The notes beneath the pieces were generated by a model. It did not search any database and was not told the DNA's origin. It saw only the letters and a list, made by a program, of their open reading frames with translations. Shown here in pieces: positions 44,896 through 54,500 of a stretch of 64,000 nt of DNA; position 1 is the stretch's first letter; every line of letters starts with the position of its first letter. Position numbers and translations under genes: made by a program. Origin of the DNA: Chryseobacterium oleae (lineage in GTDB: Bacteria > Bacteroidota > Bacteroidia > Flavobacteriales > Weeksellaceae); NCBI RefSeq assembly GCF_900115055.1, contig NZ_FOVD01000001.1, positions 1,116,001 to 1,180,000 on the forward strand. The letters run 5' to 3'.

Positions 44896-44922
44896 GTCCC
44901 GGATTTTCCGGGGCTTTTTTTT
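44896..44922 (+). terminator. Intrinsic terminator, probably of the T9SS cargo gene
   Basis: GTCCCGGA (44896-44903) pairs with TCCGGGGC (44907-44914), one G-U pair, over TTT and is followed by eight T. It lies 225 bp after the cargo gene's stop; repeat copy C lies between. Confidence 0.7.
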
Positions 44923-44947
44923 GTTTTCATTAATTTCAGTAGTTTTG
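44920..44947 (+). promoter_or_regulatory. Putative promoter of the barstar-domain gene
   Basis: TTTG (44920-44923) and TAGTTTTG (44940-44947) are separated by 16 bp, slightly short for the consensus spacing. Together with the terminator upstream it places the transcription start near 44953, before the ATG at 44980. Confidence 0.45.
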
Positions 44948-44979
44948 ATTCTTTACCAATACCTGAAAATAATAAAAAA

Positions 44980-45687
44980 ATGTTTGGATTTGCCTTTGAT
45001 ACTGCAACGGAACCTGAGATTATTGCTTACATGGATGATGTCAAAAATATTGAACATAAAGCCGGTATTATTTACCGTACCCTACGACTTATTAATGTAG
45101 ACAATGTTCCTAATTTAGTATCAGCAATAAAAAATGCCGCAAACATCTATGAAAACAACGGTTTCATATGTTTTCTTGATGATAAATCTATTGTAACCAG
45201 AACTTTTATAGGTAATATCAGAGTAATAAAATCAAAAAAGAACAATATCACTTTAATGGGACAGGTATGGAGCAACCCTCCAGGCTACCATAAAGCAATG
45301 AAAATGAGATTAAATAATGAAATTACAGAAAAAAATATCTGGAAAAATTTCAGGAAAGAAGAATTACAGGGCTGGCTTGTCTATGCACTTCACACAATGA
45401 AAATATATGAAGTGAAAGAAAATATCAGTATTGAGATTGATGGAAATAAATTTCACAATTTGGATAGCTTCTTCTGTGCTTTAGGAGAAGAAGTTAATGG
45501 TATAGGAGGATACTTTGGAAGAGGGATTTATGCCTTGTTTGACTGCCTGCGTAGTGATTTTGGGGTGAAATCTATATCAGAATTAAAATGGTTAAATCAT
45601 CAGACAAGCAAAAAATTATTTAAAACTAAATTTGATGAAATACTTCAGGTTTTTGCAGATCATAATGTAAAAGTTATTCTGGAATAA
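44980..45687 (+). CDS. Barstar-domain protein with uncharacterised N-terminal domain
   Basis: With the start at 44980 (MFGFAFDTATEPEII) the protein has 235 residues. The frame continues upstream to a TTG at 44857, but that part contains a terminator and promoter, so I do not use it. Residues ~150-235 match barstar: IEIDGNKFHNLDSFFCALGEE opening, YFGRGIYALFDCLRSDFG (barstar has YYGENLDALWDCLTG), and VFADHNVKVILE end. Barstar blocks barnase-type RNases by its acidic helix and loop. The N-terminal ~145 residues have no match. No RNase gene is adjacent. It may be an orphan immunity protein. Confidence 0.75.
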   Translation: MFGFAFDTATEPEIIAYMDDVKNIEHKAGIIYRTLRLINVDNVPNLVSAIKNAANIYENNGFICFLDDKSIVTRTFIGNIRVIKSKKNNITLMGQVWSNPPGYHKAMKMRLNNEITEKNIWKNFRKEELQGWLVYALHTMKIYEVKENISIEIDGNKFHNLDSFFCALGEEVNGIGGYFGRGIYALFDCLRSDFGVKSISELKWLNHQTSKKLFKTKFDEILQVFADHNVKVILE

Positions 45688-45690
45688 AAA

Positions 45691-45725
45691 GACTCAGGCG
45701 GAAAGCTTCGCTTTCCGCCTGAGTC
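45691..45725. terminator. Bidirectional hairpin between convergent genes
   Basis: Perfect 16-bp arms (45691-45706 and 45710-45725) enclose TTC. The A-run before it serves the minus strand as a T-run. It ends both the barstar and the flotillin transcripts. Confidence 0.75.
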
Positions 45726-45747
45726 CAAGTCTATCTATATATTTCAA

Positions 45748-47316
45748 TTATGCCTTCGGAGCTTCAGCTTCCGGATTCATATCATCAAAATTCTTTTTCT
45801 CTTTCTTTTCCGGAACCATGATAATTTCTTTCTGAACTTCTTCCGGTCTTCCTTTCAGATACTCAGGTAAATTAAGACCGGCCATATTAAACAGATCGTT
45901 CAATGGCGGTACTGTTTTCATCATTCCTGAAACGAAATTAGCGGTAGAGCCGTTTCCGTCCTGCCCGTTTCCGCTGTCCCAAACCGTAATTTTATCGATT
46001 TTAATATTTTTAACAGCTTCCACCTGGGTCTTAACCAATTCAGGAAGTTTTTCAATTAACAGCAACTGGAAGGCACTGTTGGTATCACCACCGGCAGCCT
46101 GTACAATCTTATCGTAACCTTGAGCCTGTTTGGTCAGGATTTCATAAAGACCTTTTGCTTCTGCCTCCATTTTAGCGAAAATAGCATCTGCTTCTCCTTT
46201 GGCCTGAAGTCTTATTTTCTCAGCTTCTGCCTGTGCATCAATGATGGCTTTTTGTTTTGCGATTTCTGCATGAACCACAATATTCGCCTGTTGGGTAGAT
46301 CGTTCTCTTTCTCCCCTCGCAACTTCCGCTTTCTGTTCTGCAAGGTAAGATTCCTCCAAAGATCGTGCAGCCTGTACTTTTTCTGCAGCCGTTGCAATTC
46401 TTAATGCTTCTGCTTCTTTTTCTCTTCTTTCGGCATCAGAATTGGCGATGGTAATTTTGGCTTCGTTTTCCCCTTTTACAGCGATAGAGTTCGCCAGAGA
46501 GGTTGCAATTCTCGATTCTTTTGCAGCTTCTGCCTTACCGATGGATTCATCCTTGATGGCAGAGGCAATACTGATCTCTTTGTCTTTTTGCGTGATGGCA
46601 ATTTTTACGTCTCTGTCTCTCTGTGTTTCGGCGATCTGTGTATCTTTTTCTCTGTCCGCAATTGCTTTTCCGGTTTCCCCGATTTTCGTTTGCTCGGCAA
46701 CACTGATGATAGCTTCGTTAATCGCTTTTGCAGCCGCTTCTTTACCCAAAGCTTCAATATATCCGGATTCATCTCTGATATCCGTAACGTTCACGTTGAT
46801 TAGTTTTAAACCGATTTTCTTTAATTCCGTATCTACGTTTTTAGAAATATTGTCTAAGAATTTATCTCTGTCTGAGTTGATCTCTTCAATGGTCATCGTG
46901 GCAATCACCAAACGAAGCTGACCGAAAAGAATATCTTTGGAAAGTTCCTGAATCTGCTCCTGAGCCAATCCCAATAATCTTTCTGCTGCATTTCCCATAG
47001 AATCCGGTTCCGTAGAAATGGCGATGGTAAATCTACATGGTACATCTACACGGATATTCTGCCTGGATAAAGCATTGGTAAGATTAGCCTCGATAGAAAT
47101 AGGTTTCAGATCAAGGTAAGCAAAATCCTGGATAACCGGCCATACGAAAGCACCGCCTCCATGGATACATTTCGCTGAGGTGCCGCCCGTTTTACCGTAA
47201 ATAACCAAAATTTTATCCGACGGACATCTTTTATACCTCGAAATAAGGGCTAAAAATGTGACGAATAGTACAAGTACAATCACTAATGTTAAAATAAGAC
47301 TTCCTGGTATTGCCAT
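45748..47316 (-). CDS. Flotillin-family protein (SPFH/PHB domain)
   Basis: The 522-residue protein has one N-terminal hydrophobic segment (about 5-22, LILTLVIVLVLFVTFLALIS). An SPFH domain follows (about 30-200: CPSDKILVIYGKTG, ALSRQNIRVDVPCRFTIAIS, INVNVTDIRDESGYIEALG). A long Glu/Ala-rich coiled coil comes next (about 200-400: QTKIGETGKAIADREKDT, REKEAEALRIATAAEKV). It forms membrane scaffolds that organise lipids and proteins, as FloT/YuaG does in Bacillus. It shares an operon with the NfeD-like gene upstream. Confidence 0.92.
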   Translation of the reverse strand: MAIPGSLILTLVIVLVLFVTFLALISRYKRCPSDKILVIYGKTGGTSAKCIHGGGAFVWPVIQDFAYLDLKPISIEANLTNALSRQNIRVDVPCRFTIAISTEPDSMGNAAERLLGLAQEQIQELSKDILFGQLRLVIATMTIEEINSDRDKFLDNISKNVDTELKKIGLKLINVNVTDIRDESGYIEALGKEAAAKAINEAIISVAEQTKIGETGKAIADREKDTQIAETQRDRDVKIAITQKDKEISIASAIKDESIGKAEAAKESRIATSLANSIAVKGENEAKITIANSDAERREKEAEALRIATAAEKVQAARSLEESYLAEQKAEVARGERERSTQQANIVVHAEIAKQKAIIDAQAEAEKIRLQAKGEADAIFAKMEAEAKGLYEILTKQAQGYDKIVQAAGGDTNSAFQLLLIEKLPELVKTQVEAVKNIKIDKITVWDSGNGQDGNGSTANFVSGMMKTVPPLNDLFNMAGLNLPEYLKGRPEEVQKEIIMVPEKKEKKNFDDMNPEAEAPKA

Positions 47317-47347
47317 AAATAGTTTTTATAAAATGGTTGATAATGAA

Positions 47348-47914
47348 TTAAATTTTTGAAACGACAAGGATCTTGTCATAGATGTAAGTTACCCTCACAG
47401 AACCACCGGACGGGATATTTTCCTTTTCTTCCGTCATAGCGGGAAGTTCGTGGCTGGTTCCGTTCACAGAGATCGTGATTTTTCCTTTTCCGCTCATATC
47501 TCCCGGAATCGTAAGGTAGACCTCTCCTGCTCTACCGATAAGATTTTCCATTTTAAAGGTATTGTCTTCCGTAAGTTTCATGATCTGAAGGATAAGGACA
47601 AAGAATAAAAAGATAAATCCAGCCCCTACAAGCGCAGAAACAAAAATCAGCAGCGACTTATTTCCTATAGATCCATAGAATGCCACACCACTCCATCCGA
47701 ACCCTAAAAGGAAATTAATAAGGTTTCTGAAAGAGAATAACTGAAAAGGACTGTCGGCATGGCTGTCTCCGCTAAAATCAGCATGTGCCACATCTCCGTG
47801 GCTGCCTCCGACAAAAGTAAGAACCGTTTGAATCAGAAAGATAAAGCTGGCTGCGATGGCCGTATACCAGAACCCCTGCTGAAGCGGTTCTAGGTTTTGC
47901 AGAAATTCAAACAT
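47348..47914 (-). CDS. NfeD-like membrane protein with OB-fold, flotillin partner
   Basis: The protein has 188 residues: three transmembrane helices (about 15-37, 66-86, 88-112) and a C-terminal OB-fold domain (about 122-186: LIGRAGEVYLTIPGDMSGKGKITISVNG and VRVTYIYDKILVVSKI). It corresponds to YuaF/YqiJ-type short NfeD proteins, which are encoded with flotillins. It is the first gene of the unit, 31 bp upstream of the flotillin, with a promoter at 47940-47971. Confidence 0.88.
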   Translation of the reverse strand: MFEFLQNLEPLQQGFWYTAIAASFIFLIQTVLTFVGGSHGDVAHADFSGDSHADSPFQLFSFRNLINFLLGFGWSGVAFYGSIGNKSLLIFVSALVGAGFIFLFFVLILQIMKLTEDNTFKMENLIGRAGEVYLTIPGDMSGKGKITISVNGTSHELPAMTEEKENIPSGGSVRVTYIYDKILVVSKI

Positions 47915-47939
47915 AAGATGCGTTTTTCACAAATATAAT

Positions 47940-47971
47940 TAAAAAAAATCAATAAAACCAATAAAAAATGG
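47940..47971 (-). promoter_or_regulatory. Promoter of the NfeD-flotillin operon
   Basis: On the minus strand TTG (47971-47969), a 21-bp spacer and TATATTTG (47947-47940) fit the Bacteroidota pattern. The start codon is 26 bp downstream. Confidence 0.55.
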
Positions 47972-48098
47972 CATAAAACACACCTATAGAATATCGATTT
48001 GTATGGTTAAAAAAAAGCCAGTTTTATTTACCTGAAAACGCTCTAAAGTCCTTTCAAAGGGGATAAATTTTCAATACCTTCGCGGCTTTACTATAACT

Positions 48099-49484
48099 AT
48101 GAATAAAATTTTTACGAGTGTAGCACTGATGTCTGTTTTTTACATGAACATCAATGCTCAGACCATTCATTTAGACTCCAGTTTCGGAAATGGAGGTATT
48201 GTTTCGTTTCCATTGATTGGAGAAGCAGATGATCTTCAAATTTCATTGAGTTCCGACAATAAAATATTTGCTTATGGAAAAGACATTGCCTCATCAGGAT
48301 CAATGAATACCAATAAAATTTACAAATTAAATCTTGATGGCACTTTAAATACAGGATTTGGAAATAGCGGAGTATTAACACTCCCGCATTATATAAGTGA
48401 TTTTAATGTCATATCCCAGGGAAATGATAAAATTCTGGTAACTTTCCAAAAAACATCCAATGATGCTTCTTCCGAAACAAGTATTCTGAGATATGATCTT
48501 AATGGTGTTTTAGATACCAGTTTTGGAAATAATGGCGAATTTAAAACCTCTCATGACGGAATGAACGGCTTCAGGTATAACAATACGGTCGTTCTTGCTG
48601 ATCACTCAATCATTCTCACGACAGGAAGCAGGTTCATTAAGCTATCTTCGAATGGAAGTATCGATAGTTCCTACGGCAATAATGGAAGTATCAGCCAGTC
48701 TAACAGTGGAAATATTCAACTGTCGAATTCTGATATACTTGCCTTTTACGACAATAAAATTGATAAAATAAGTACCACTTCAACGCCTGTTAGTACTTTT
48801 GGGACCAATGGAACCTTTACCTACCCGGATTCAGGAAATTACTTTTCAAAACAGGCTCCAGACAGCAATATCCGTACCTTGGATTTAGACAGCTATGTTT
48901 TCTACAACATTAATCCTAATGGAACTATGTCTAATATCACTTCACTGACTCATGACAATAATACGCTTGATGTGTACACGAACTTTGGCTTTGCGGGAAA
49001 TAGAATATATTTTGTAGGAACATCTTCTACAGACACTCCATTCATCGTAAGCTATGATTATTCAGGAAATATGATTCCCTTGAATTCTCAAAACTCTTAT
49101 AAAGAAACTGCATTACCACAAGGAAATTACACTTCCGTTTTGGCAAAAGATAATACCGTTTATGTAGGAGGTGACAAAAAAGACCCCGCCACCAATACAT
49201 GGCATTATGTAGTGGCAAAATACAATGCATCTGCATCTGTTTTATCAGCGCATGAAGTCCAAAATGAAAGCTCTGTTTCGTTTGAAAATCCGGCCAAATC
49301 GAATCTGGTCTATTCTTCAAAAGAGAAAATTAGAAAAATCGAACTGTATTCTGCAGACGGAAAGCTGGTAAAAACTTTAAGTGAAAATAATTCTGACATT
49401 TCATTTCTCACGAAAGGCATTTATTTCCTAAAAACAGAATTTGTTACCGGAAAAATAATCACAAAAAAGCTGATGAAAAATTAA
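48099..49484 (+). CDS. T9SS-exported delta-60-repeat protein
   Basis: The 461-residue protein has a signal peptide (cleavage after NINAQ near residue 21). It has beta-propeller-like delta-60 repeats: SSFGNGGIVSF, TGFGNSGVLTL, TSFGNNGEFKT and SSYGNNGSI are four of them. The C-terminal ~75 residues (SFENPAKSNLVYSSKEKIRKIELYSADGKLVKT and KGIYFLKTEFVTGKIITKKLMKN) are a type A T9SS sorting domain. The protein is expected on the surface or in the medium. Ligand unknown. Confidence 0.88.
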   Translation: MNKIFTSVALMSVFYMNINAQTIHLDSSFGNGGIVSFPLIGEADDLQISLSSDNKIFAYGKDIASSGSMNTNKIYKLNLDGTLNTGFGNSGVLTLPHYISDFNVISQGNDKILVTFQKTSNDASSETSILRYDLNGVLDTSFGNNGEFKTSHDGMNGFRYNNTVVLADHSIILTTGSRFIKLSSNGSIDSSYGNNGSISQSNSGNIQLSNSDILAFYDNKIDKISTTSTPVSTFGTNGTFTYPDSGNYFSKQAPDSNIRTLDLDSYVFYNINPNGTMSNITSLTHDNNTLDVYTNFGFAGNRIYFVGTSSTDTPFIVSYDYSGNMIPLNSQNSYKETALPQGNYTSVLAKDNTVYVGGDKKDPATNTWHYVVAKYNASASVLSAHEVQNESSVSFENPAKSNLVYSSKEKIRKIELYSADGKLVKTLSENNSDISFLTKGIYFLKTEFVTGKIITKKLMKN

Positions 49485-49532
49485 TGATGTCCTAAAACAA
49501 CAATCATATATACTTTTTCAGTTAAAAACTTA

Positions 49533-49562
49533 AAGCTTGGATTGATAATCCGGGCTTTATTT
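49533..49562 (+). terminator. Intrinsic terminator
   Basis: AAGCTTGGATT (49533-49543) pairs with AATCCGGGCTT (49547-49557), two G-U pairs, over a 3-nt loop and is followed by T-rich sequence. Confidence 0.6.
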
Positions 49563-49651
49563 ATTTACCCCTAAAAATCCGTAAAAGTATAAACTTCCGC
49601 CAGAATTCTATAACACCACATCCCGGATTACCTCTAATTTTATCCCGCGAA

Positions 49652-50056
49652 ATGAAAAGAGTATTCCATTTGTTTTTCCTGCTTCTTTACGTAATAATTT
49701 CTTCAGGATTTACTACGAGTAAGCACGTATGTAAAGGAAACTCCAGTGAACTCCACGTAGGACTGAAAAACCTTTCCGACATGGACTGCCCGAAATGCAG
49801 TACCAACAAAGAGAAAAACCACGGTAAATGCTGCAAATTAGAAGTTAAAAAGATATACAGAGCAGATAATCTGACCTCTTCTCACAAAAACTTACCGGTT
49901 AAATTTCTGTCGGCTTCCATTCCCTATCACAATTTAGGAACGGTATTCGAAGTTTCAGCATTATACTCAGAAAAGACTTCCACCCTCTTTGATTTCGCCC
50001 ACGATCACTTTAATTATCCTTCCCTCTACATTCTCCATTGCGTTTACAGAATTTAG
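49652..50056 (+). CDS. Small secreted Cys-rich protein at the head of the RND operon
   Basis: The 134-residue protein has a signal peptide or anchor (RVFHLFFLLLYVIISSG). Five Cys follow in the arrangement Cys27 (KHVCKGN), Cys46-x2-Cys49 (DCPKC) and Cys60-Cys61 (GKCCKLE), with His near the pairs. The layout resembles the HYC_CC_PP proteins of Bacteroidota that accompany metal-efflux genes. It stands 67 bp upstream of the TolC-type gene on the same strand. A periplasmic metal-binding role is inferred; the exact family assignment is uncertain. Confidence 0.65.
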   Translation: MKRVFHLFFLLLYVIISSGFTTSKHVCKGNSSELHVGLKNLSDMDCPKCSTNKEKNHGKCCKLEVKKIYRADNLTSSHKNLPVKFLSASIPYHNLGTVFEVSALYSEKTSTLFDFAHDHFNYPSLYILHCVYRI

Positions 50057-50123
50057 AATCGTATTGAATTTTGTCATCCCGAATCTGGGATCCTATTTTC
50101 AATATTCATTCTAAATCAATCTT

Positions 50124-51509
50124 ATGAATTCAAAATATAATGCCCTCATCATACTGCTGGGTTGCCCCACCATGTTCTTCGGGCAGCAAACCGGCTTAGA
50201 GGATGTGCTGATGAAAGCCGGGAAAAGCTACCAGTCTATCAAAAAAAAGGAAGTGAATATCGCAGCTTCCCATGAACGGCTCAATCTTCAGAAAACCTAT
50301 TACCTGCCTGAGGTTACCCTGATGGCACAACAAAACTTCGGAACCATCAATGCACAGAACGGCCCAATGTACAGTCAGGGCGGTCTCGGAGTAGCCTCTA
50401 CCTCAATGCCTCTCGCAGAACAGAACTGGAATGCTGCGTTCGGAAGTTTATATTTGGCTAATGTCAACTGGAATGTCTACACCTTCGGACGTCTGAAAAC
50501 CAAAGAACTGCTGGAAACTGCCGATGTGGAAGTTCAGAAATCTGATCTCAGCCAGGAAATTTTTCAGCATCAGATCAAAGCTGCCGGTGCCTATTTTAAC
50601 CTTTTGGTAAGCCAGCGGCTGGAAAATGTACAGCTGGAAAATCATAAACGTACCGAAGTGATTTATACCATTGCCACAGCGAGGGCCGAAAGCGGATTAA
50701 TTCCGGAAGTAGATGCCTCACTCGCAAAAGCAGAAATGTCTAATGCCCGGACCGCGATGATCAATGCCAATGATCATGTTCTGGAGTACAATAAACAACT
50801 GGCAGATCTTTTAGCTGAAAATTTCACAGATTATCAGCTGGACCATTATTTCAGCGAAAATATTCCTTTAACGACCTCTGAAAATTCTTCATTGGAACAA
50901 CATCCGAATATGCTCTTCATCACTCAAAAATTGAATAAAAGCAAGATTCAAGAAGCCCATCTGTTGACCACAGGACTTCCTTCACTTTCTCTTTTCGGGG
51001 TTTTTCAGGGACGCGGATCAGGCTTTGGATGGAATTATGTTCAGGATAATACCGCCTATTCTCCGTCTTATTTAAAAGGAGCCGGCGTAGACCGGATGAA
51101 TTATATCTTCGGATTGAATGTAAGCTGGAATCTTACCGATTTTTACAGGAACAGTTCTAAGGTTAATGAACAAAAACTGATGACTAAGGCTTTGGATTTT
51201 AACCATCAGCTGCTCCAACAGGAGCTGACCAATCAACAGAGTCTCGCAGAATCGAAATTCAAAAATGCTTTGGCTAAAGTAACGGAAGCCAAAGTACAGA
51301 TGGAAGCCGCAACAGATGCCTACCACCAGCAGAAAGCTTTATATGAGAACGGACTCACCACCATTGTGGATTTTACGCAGGCTTTATACCTGCTGAACCG
51401 TGCTGAGATCAATTATGAAATTGCAAAAAACAATTCATGGCAGGCCACCGTACTCATTGCTGCTTCAAAAGGCGACATTTCGATCATCACCAAAGCCATT
51501 ATTCACTAA
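50124..51509 (+). CDS. TolC-family outer-membrane efflux protein
   Basis: The 461-residue protein has a signal peptide (cleavage near FFGQQ). Long amphipathic helices typical of the periplasmic tunnel are present (QHQIKAAGAYFNLLVSQRLENVQLENHKR, and QQELTNQQSLAESKFKNALAKVTEAKVQM split here by function), and beta-barrel segments include NVSWNLTDFYRNS. It completes a tripartite pump with the RND permease 15 bp downstream and the adaptor. The order outer-membrane channel, permease, adaptor is unusual compared with adaptor-permease-channel. Confidence 0.88.
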   Translation: MNSKYNALIILLGCPTMFFGQQTGLEDVLMKAGKSYQSIKKKEVNIAASHERLNLQKTYYLPEVTLMAQQNFGTINAQNGPMYSQGGLGVASTSMPLAEQNWNAAFGSLYLANVNWNVYTFGRLKTKELLETADVEVQKSDLSQEIFQHQIKAAGAYFNLLVSQRLENVQLENHKRTEVIYTIATARAESGLIPEVDASLAKAEMSNARTAMINANDHVLEYNKQLADLLAENFTDYQLDHYFSENIPLTTSENSSLEQHPNMLFITQKLNKSKIQEAHLLTTGLPSLSLFGVFQGRGSGFGWNYVQDNTAYSPSYLKGAGVDRMNYIFGLNVSWNLTDFYRNSSKVNEQKLMTKALDFNHQLLQQELTNQQSLAESKFKNALAKVTEAKVQMEAATDAYHQQKALYENGLTTIVDFTQALYLLNRAEINYEIAKNNSWQATVLIAASKGDISIITKAIIH

Positions 51510-51524
51510 CCCAAAAACAGAAAC

Positions 51525-54500
51525 ATGAATCTTATAAAGTTTGCATTGCGCAGACCGATATCTGTAATGGTATTGGTGCTCGGCCTGCTGTTCTTCGGAA
51601 TCAAGGCAGCCAAAGATGTAAAAGTAGATATTCTTCCGGAAATGGACCTTCCGGTGGTGTATGTAGCCCATTCCTTTAACGGATATACGCCGCAACAGAT
51701 GGAAGGCTATTTCACCAAAATGTACGTTAATATGCTTTTGTTCACGAACGGAATCAGAAGTATAGAATCTAAAAACACACAGGGATTGACCCTGATGAAA
51801 GTAAATTTTTATGAAGGAACGAATATGGGAGAAGCCATTGCCCAGATCAATGCCCTTTCCACACGTTCCCAGGTATTTCTGCCACCGGGAGCACCGCCTC
51901 CTTTTATCATCCGTTTCGACTCGTCTTCGCAGCCTGTAGGACAACTGGTTTTCCGAAGCAGTACGCAGACCAATAACCAGCTGCAGGATATTGCGAATTT
52001 CAACGCGAGACCTTTCTTAATTAAAATTCCGGGGCTTACTACTGCTCCGCCGTTTGGGGGAAGTCCGCGGACGATAGAGATCAATGTGGATCCTTACAAA
52101 CTCCGGGCGCACAGCTTATCGCCTGAACAGGTGGTAGAAGCCATTAGCCGAAACAATATCACATCCCCTTCCGGAAATGTGTACATCGGTGATACTAATT
52201 ATTTAACCCCAACCAATAACACGGTAAAAAAGGTGGAAGAGCTTGGCGATATTCCTCTTTTTAAAGGAACGGCAGATAATGTGTATATCCGGGATGTGGC
52301 CACAGTAAAAGACGGTGCCGATATTACTACGGGATATGCCTTAATTGATGGAAAACGCTCCGTTTATATCAATATTGCAAAAGCCAGCAATGCTTCCACA
52401 CTGGAAGTCGTGAACAAACTGAAGAAAGCACTCCCAAAAATTCAGAGAAATATGCCAGAAGGTGTACAAATTTCCTATGAATTTGACCAGTCGGTTTATA
52501 TTTCCAATGCTTTAAAAAGTCTCATCATTGAAGGCGTTCTGGGTGCTTTGCTCACAGGATTGATGGTGATGTTATTCCTTAAAGATACACGTGCAGCCCT
52601 GATTGTTATTCTGACGATTCCGATCTCCATTATTTCCGGGGTGCTGTTTTTAAAATTATTCGGACAATCGATTAATATCATGTCATTGTCAGGTCTGGCA
52701 CTGGCCATTGGAATTCTGGTTGACGAAAGTACGGTTACTATCGAAAATATTCACCAGCATTTTGCGATGGGTAAAACAAGAGCTCAGGCGATTTGGGATG
52801 CGTGTAAAGAGATTGCTTTTCCAAAATTGCTGATCATGCTCTGTATTCTGGCGGTATTTGCTCCGGCATTGATGATGAGTGGAATTCCGGGATCTTTATT
52901 TATGCCTTTAGCGATGGCGATTGGTTTCTCGATGATTGCATCGTTTGTCCTTTCGCAGACTTTTGTTCCGGTAATGGCCAACTGGATGATGAAACACGAT
53001 CCAAAAACCTGTGAAAATCATAAGCCAGACTGGTTCAGCGGTTTCCGTGACCGCTTTGTCAGGTTTCTATCTTCATTGATGAAAAGCAGGAAAATCATTG
53101 TCAGTATAAGTCTTGCTGCTGCTTTATGTGCAGGATTTGGGCTTTATCAAATTACGGGGAAAGATGTCCTTCCATCAGTCAATTCACGACAGTTTCAGGT
53201 ACGAATAAAAGCTGCCGAAGGAACCCGGATTGAAGTCACTGAAATAAAGGTGAAAAAATTCTTAGAACATCTTAAAAATAAGGTAGGAAAAGACAATATT
53301 GCAATCTCTTCTGTATTCATAGGTCAGCATCCATCGACGTTTGCCGTGAGTCCTATTTATTTATACAATGCCGGACCACATGAAGCATTAATGCAGGTGG
53401 CTTTAAAAGAATTTAAAGGAAATTCAGATGAGTTGAAGGATGAACTGCGTGGGTATTACAAAGAAAAAATGCCCGATCTGCAGATTTCTTTTGAACCTAT
53501 CGAACTGACTGAAAAAATTCTCAGCCAGGGAGCCAATAATCCTATCGAAGTAAGGGTTTCGGGAATGATGAAAAAGATGAACCGGATGTATGCCGAAAAA
53601 CTTTTAGTTAAATTGAAAGAAATCAAATACCTGCGCGATCAGCAAATCCCGCAATCCATGAACTATCCTGCCCTGCAGATCAGTATAGACCGGGTTCGTG
53701 CGGCGCAATTGGGACTGGATGCTCAGGATATCGCGAAATCGTTGGTGGCAGCCACAGCTTCGACCCGGTATACCAATAAAAACTTCTGGGTTGGCGGTAT
53801 GATGGGCATTGCGTATGATGTACAGGTGCAGACTCCTCAAAATATCCTGAACAGCAAAGAGGAACTGGCCAATCTTCCTCTGTCTAAGAATTCAGACCGT
53901 CCGGTTTTGGGAGATGTCGCTTTCATCACCTCAACAAAAGAGTTGGGAGAAAGTTATAACCTTGGAACGATGGGTTACACAACCGTGACCGCCAATACAC
54001 ACAAAACAGATCTGGAACAGGCTTCCAAAGATGTAAAAAAAGCTATTGAATCATTGGGTGAACTTCCGAAAGGAGTCAATATTGAAGTGGCCGGAATGGC
54101 TCCGGTACTGGACGAAACCTTAAGCAGTCTGGCTTCCGGACTTCTGATTGCTATTGTGGTGATCTTTCTGATGCTGTCTGCTACGTTCCAATCTTTCCGG
54201 GTATCACTTGTTATTTTAACGACGGTTCCGTTTGTAGTCGTAGGATCATTAGCCCTGTTGAATCTGACGGGTTCAACGCTGAATCTCCAGTCTTATATGG
54301 GACTGATCATGTCGATCGGAGTTTCCATTGCCAATGCTGTTTTATTGATCAGTAATGCTGAAACCATCCGGAAATCTACAGGGAATGCCTTAGAAGCAGG
54401 ACTTGAAGCAGCCAAACTCCGTATCCGTCCTATCATCATGACGACACTGGCTATGGCGGCGGGAATGCTTCCGATGGCTATCGGTTTCGGAGAAGGAAGT

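Noticed and set aside
44857..44979. N-terminal extension of the barstar protein from TTG
   Set aside because: The segment contains an intrinsic terminator and a -33/-7 pair, so it is unlikely to be transcribed as coding sequence. Homologue alignment would settle the start.
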